Source: Clostridia bacterium (GTDB lineage Bacteria; Bacillota; Clostridia; Christensenellales; CAG-138). Taken from it: 9,137 nucleotides of DNA. A program made the translations under genes and the position numbers. Positions 6,830 to 9,137 of this stretch are shown here, in pieces. Under the pieces are notes generated by a model. The model had not been told where the DNA came from. It saw only the letters and a list, made by a program, of their open reading frames with translations, and searched no databases. Position 1 is the first letter of the stretch. Every line of letters starts with the position of its first letter. The stretch lies in assembly GCA_030530185.1 (NCBI GenBank), contig JAUMVL010000038.1, positions 3,116 to 12,252 on the forward strand, given 5' to 3'.

Positions 6830-6874
6830 GTTTGCAAATGCTGAATGCTCAAAGATACGGAGGAAAGCTGTTTT

Positions 6875-8269
6875 ATGGAGCAGAAACAACCCATTCTTGC
6901 GTCGGAGCCGGTGAGCAAGCTGATGCGGCACTATGCGGTGCCGTGCATCATTTCGCTGCTCGTCGGCGCGCTGTATAACATCGTCGATCAGATCTTTATC
7001 GCAAACGCTTCGTATCTCGGCAGCTACGGCAACGCGGCGAACACCGTCGTGTTCCCGCTGACGGTTGTCGTGCTCGCGGTGGCAGTCATGATCGGAGACG
7101 GTTGCTGCGCATATGCTTCGGGACTTTTGGGCCAAGGAGAGACGGCAAAGGCAAAGAGTGCGTTCGGCAATGCTGTGACGCTGTCAGTCATTATGGGGAT
7201 GGTGCTGTGCATTGTCTATCTGCTGCTTCGCGATCCGCTGATCACGATGTTCGGCGCACGCGTCAATGCAGAAACGTTTCGCCTTTCGCAGGAATATTTT
7301 TTCTGGATTGCGATCGGCATCCCGTTTTATCTGTTCGGGCAGGCGATGAATCCGGTCATTCGCGCCGACGGCAATCCGCGCTTTGCCATGGTATCCACAC
7401 TGGCAGGTGCAATTCTCAATATCATCCTCGACCCAATTTTTATTTTTGTGTGTCAGTGGGGCATGATGGGTGCAGCGGTTGCGACTGTGCTCGGACAGGT
7501 GCTGACGGCTGAGCTTGCGGTGTGGTATCTGAGGCGCCTAAAGACGGCGCGGCTCGACCGCGCTGCGTTCCAGCTCGACGGAGAGATCGTGAAAAACACG
7601 CTTACGCTTGGAATAACAAGCTTCCTGTCACAGATTTCCCTTGTTGCAGCAATGGCGGCAATCAACAATATGCTGCACGTTTACGGCGCGCGTGACGCGA
7701 TTTTCGGACAGGAGCAATATGCCCAGATCCCAATGGCGGTCGTCGGCATCGTAATGAAGTTCTTTCAGATCGTGATTTCGATCGTCGTCGGCATGGCGGC
7801 GGGCTGCATTCCGCTTGTCGGATTCAACATGGGCGCCGGGCGGCGTGACCGCGTGAAAGCGTTGTTTACACGGCTTTTGATCGGTGAGGCAACGGTGGGA
7901 TTTGTTGCGTTGCTGATCGTCGAGCTGTTTCCGCACGCGTTGATCCGTATTTTCGGCGCGGCGAACGAAAGCAGTTTCTATACCGATTTTGCAATCAAAG
8001 CATTCCGTATCTATCTTTGCATGATGGTGCTCGCCTGCGTGAACAAGGCGTGCTTCATCTTTTTGCAGGCAATGGGGCGTGCACTCGCGTCTACAATGCT
8101 TTCGATGGTGCGCGAGATCGTGTTTGGCGTCGGCTTTGCGCTGCTATTGCCCGCTTTGTTCGGTCTCGACGGCGTGCTCTACTCGATGCCCGTTTCCGAT
8201 TTTCTGACTGCGTTGATTGCCGCCATGCTGATTGTCGAAACCTATAGACAGCTGAATGAAAAGAGCTGA
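6875..8269 (+). CDS. MATE-family multidrug efflux transporter (MepA-like)
   Basis: A 464-residue integral membrane protein of the multidrug and toxic compound extrusion family, expected to export cationic drugs, dyes or metabolites in exchange for Na+ or H+. About 12 hydrophobic segments can be traced. Family marks include ALYNIVDQIFI in TM1 (32-42), NPVIRADGNPRFA (159-171), AGAILNIILDPIFIF (177-191) and GMMGAAVATVLGQ (196-208). The second half has its counterparts GFNMGAGRRDRVK and LQAMGRALASTML. The start is set at 6875, because GGAGG at 6859-6863 lies 11 nt upstream of it. An in-frame ATG at 6845 has no ribosome binding site and would place that GGAGG inside the coding sequence. Expression seems controlled by the operator-like repeat and terminator upstream. 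The substrate cannot be predicted. No terminator is visible directly after the gene. Confidence 0.94.
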   Translation: MEQKQPILASEPVSKLMRHYAVPCIISLLVGALYNIVDQIFIANASYLGSYGNAANTVVFPLTVVVLAVAVMIGDGCCAYASGLLGQGETAKAKSAFGNAVTLSVIMGMVLCIVYLLLRDPLITMFGARVNAETFRLSQEYFFWIAIGIPFYLFGQAMNPVIRADGNPRFAMVSTLAGAILNIILDPIFIFVCQWGMMGAAVATVLGQVLTAELAVWYLRRLKTARLDRAAFQLDGEIVKNTLTLGITSFLSQISLVAAMAAINNMLHVYGARDAIFGQEQYAQIPMAVVGIVMKFFQIVISIVVGMAAGCIPLVGFNMGAGRRDRVKALFTRLLIGEATVGFVALLIVELFPHALIRIFGAANESSFYTDFAIKAFRIYLCMMVLACVNKACFIFLQAMGRALASTMLSMVREIVFGVGFALLLPALFGLDGVLYSMPVSDFLTALIAAMLIVETYRQLNEKS

Positions 8270-8330
8270 TCCAATGTATGGGATATAAGTAGATGAAAAC
8301 TTACCGATAGCACGCAAAATATAAGGCCGA

Positions 8331-8346
8331 ATCCTCGTCAGAGGAT
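8331..8346. repeat. Short perfect hairpin in the MATE-kinase relic gap
   Basis: ATCCTC (8331-8336) pairs with GAGGAT (8341-8346) around GTCA, and two outer C-G pairs can form after one mismatch. No T-tract follows on the + strand, and only mixed T/A sequence on the minus strand, so it is a weak terminator candidate for either side. The rest of 8270-8371 holds nothing I can identify. Confidence 0.35.
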
Positions 8347-8371
8347 GCGACGTGATAAACCTTGGCCGGTC

Positions 8372-8580
8372 TTAACCGCTTGATAAAATTGTATCGATCT
8401 CTTCAGAAGCTGGCATCGAGCGGATCGCACCTTTCTTCGCCGTGACAAGGTAGGCGGCAGCGTTGGCAAAGCATATTTATGAAACGTTCTTGCTTATCTC
8501 GACTTTGCACAATGGGCTTCGGTATCGTGAAAAAATGACAAACCCTGCCGCATCGCATGATTCCGTCTACGAAGCGTAGG
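8372..8580 (-). pseudogene. Decayed C-terminal remnant of a PfkB-family sugar kinase (fructokinase-like)
   Basis: Read on the minus strand, 8470 down to 8372 encodes FANAAAYLVTAKKGAIRSMP (20 residues), then ASEEIDTILSSG and a TAA stop. This is the typical C-terminus of PfkB carbohydrate kinases (FANAxxxLxxTxKGAIPxMP). An in-frame TAA at 8479-8477 sits nine bases upstream of FANA. Further upstream in the same frame, AGFV (8548-8537) lies 24 codons before FANA, the spacing seen in fructokinases. Before that, CDA stands where GAGD(S/A)FxAGF is expected, with about two residues missing and the glycines lost, so the catalytic-loop motif is destroyed. Another stop (TAG) precedes it, and a VD-like segment appears in a shifted frame at about 8565-8575. 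Nothing kinase-like remains beyond about 8580, where the regulator promoter begins. IolC is also a PfkB kinase, but the GAIxSMP ending suits fructokinase better. Confidence 0.8.
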
Positions 8581-8609
8581 TTGCATTCCCGGGTTGCATG
8601 TATTATCAT
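8581..8609 (+). promoter_or_regulatory. Likely promoter of the HTH regulator, with TTGCAT direct repeats
   Basis: TTGCAT (8581-8586) and TATCAT (8604-8609) are 17 bp apart, and a start near 8616 would give a short leader. The -35 matches the consensus only in TTG; the -10 differs at one position. A second TTGCAT lies at 8594-8599 within the spacer, with CCCGGG between the copies. The repeat could be an operator for the regulator itself (inference). Confidence 0.45.
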
Positions 8610-8632
8610 AAATGTGCAAGGAGGGAACAAGC

Positions 8633-9137
8633 ATGAACCGGTATGTGACGGGCGCGATGATCAAGCGACTGCGAGAAAACAAGAAAATGACGCAACATCA
8701 GCTGGCGGAGAAGATGATGGTCAGCGACAAAACCGTTTCCAAATGGGAGACTGGACGGGGATATCCGGATATTGCGCTGATGGAACCGCTTTCTGAAGCC
8801 CTGGGCGTGTCGATCATAGAGCTGTTTTCCGGGGAGGACGTGATAAACACCAATCGCGCATGCAATATGATGCGTTTGAAACTGTATGTGTGCCCGGTTT
8901 GCGGAAATGTGATCCAGAGCATCGGTGAAACCATCATTAGCTGCTGCGGGATTGTTCTCCCTGCGTTGGAAGCGGAGGTTGAGGACGATACCCATCATCT
9001 GCACTTTGAACGGGTTGAGGATGCGTACTATGTGACGATTCCGCATGAGATGAGTAAAACACATTATATTTCCTTTCTTCTGGCCGTGCAGGACGACGGC
9101 TGCGGCGTGGACACTGTGGGGCCCGATGGCCTGCCGC
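8633..9137 (+). CDS. XRE-family HTH regulator fused to a desulforedoxin/desulfoferrodoxin-like domain (partial, runs off right edge)
   Basis: The frame opens at the ATG at 8633, with AGGAGG at 8619-8624, and stays open to the window end (168 residues seen). Residues 7-66 are a Cro/CI-type helix-turn-helix: AMIKRLRENKKMTQHQLAEKM, recognition helix near VSDKTVSKWETGRGYPD, then ALGVSIIELFSG. Residues 85-107 hold CPVCG (87-91) and CCG (104-106), the CxxC...CC arrangement of desulforedoxin, with 13 rather than about 15 residues between the pairs. Residues 120-150 resemble the superoxide reductase core of desulfoferrodoxin: HHLHFERVEDAYYVTI, then HEMSKTHYISF, whose His residues (121/122, 138, 144) correspond to iron ligands. 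The C-terminal Cys ligand would lie past the edge. The expected role is redox-, iron- or superoxide-sensing transcription control, but that is inferred from architecture. Zn2+ or Fe could occupy the Cys site. Confidence 0.85.
   Translation, partial: MNRYVTGAMIKRLRENKKMTQHQLAEKMMVSDKTVSKWETGRGYPDIALMEPLSEALGVSIIELFSGEDVINTNRACNMMRLKLYVCPVCGNVIQSIGETIISCCGIVLPALEAEVEDDTHHLHFERVEDAYYVTIPHEMSKTHYISFLLAVQDDGCGVDTVGPDGLP

Noticed and set aside
6845..6874. Earlier ATG as start of the MATE protein
   Set aside because: No Shine-Dalgarno precedes it, whereas GGAGG at 6859-6863 correctly serves the ATG at 6875.
8372..8580. The kinase relic as a displaced iolC
   Set aside because: IolC is in the same family, but the GAIxSMP C-terminus and the 24-codon AGF-FANA spacing fit fructokinase-type members better; the remnant is too short to settle this.
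8403..8630. 75-residue minus-strand open frame over the kinase relic
   Set aside because: Its translation shows no kinase motif; the recognisable kinase residues are in a different frame, so this open frame is incidental.

Overview
The window looks like chromosome of an anaerobic, fairly GC-rich member of the Clostridia (Bacillota), probably a gut commensal. This is inferred from strong AGGAGG-type ribosome binding sites, TTGnnn/TATAAT-type promoters, intrinsic terminators, a compact inositol catabolic cluster, a sigma/anti-sigma pair and the style of the regulators. No rRNA, tRNA, CRISPR array or intact mobile element was seen.

Left part (1-4500), all on the + strand. The 3' end of an NAD-type malic enzyme gene is followed after 32 nt by iolE, then iolB (10-nt gap) and iolD (104-nt gap). 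IolE, IolD and IolB catalyse three consecutive steps of myo-inositol degradation: 2-keto-myo-inositol to trihydroxycyclohexanedione, to 5-deoxy-glucuronate, to 2-deoxy-5-keto-gluconate. The other steps (IolG, IolC, IolJ, IolA) are not in view. The iolB-iolD gap holds a 17-bp hairpin without a U-tract and a cre-like sequence. A clear intrinsic terminator closes the unit after iolD.

Middle part (4500-6720). A two-gene regulatory cassette of visibly lower GC: an ECF-type sigma factor translationally coupled (ATGA overlap) to a 548-residue, single-pass, cysteine-free membrane protein that is the likely anti-sigma factor and envelope sensor.

Right part (6720-9137). A MATE-family efflux gene is preceded by a good vegetative promoter, an operator-like inverted repeat over that promoter, and a strong intrinsic terminator lying between promoter and gene, so conditional attenuation or a short RNA is possible. 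Downstream, the minus strand carries the decayed C-terminal end of a PfkB-family (fructokinase-like) sugar kinase. Last, running off the right edge, comes a regulator that joins a Cro/CI-type HTH to a desulforedoxin/desulfoferrodoxin-like metal-binding module.

The most interesting items for follow-up are the promoter-operator-terminator leader of the MATE gene, the HTH-desulfoferrodoxin-like protein, the large sensor domain of the anti-sigma candidate, and the kinase relic.
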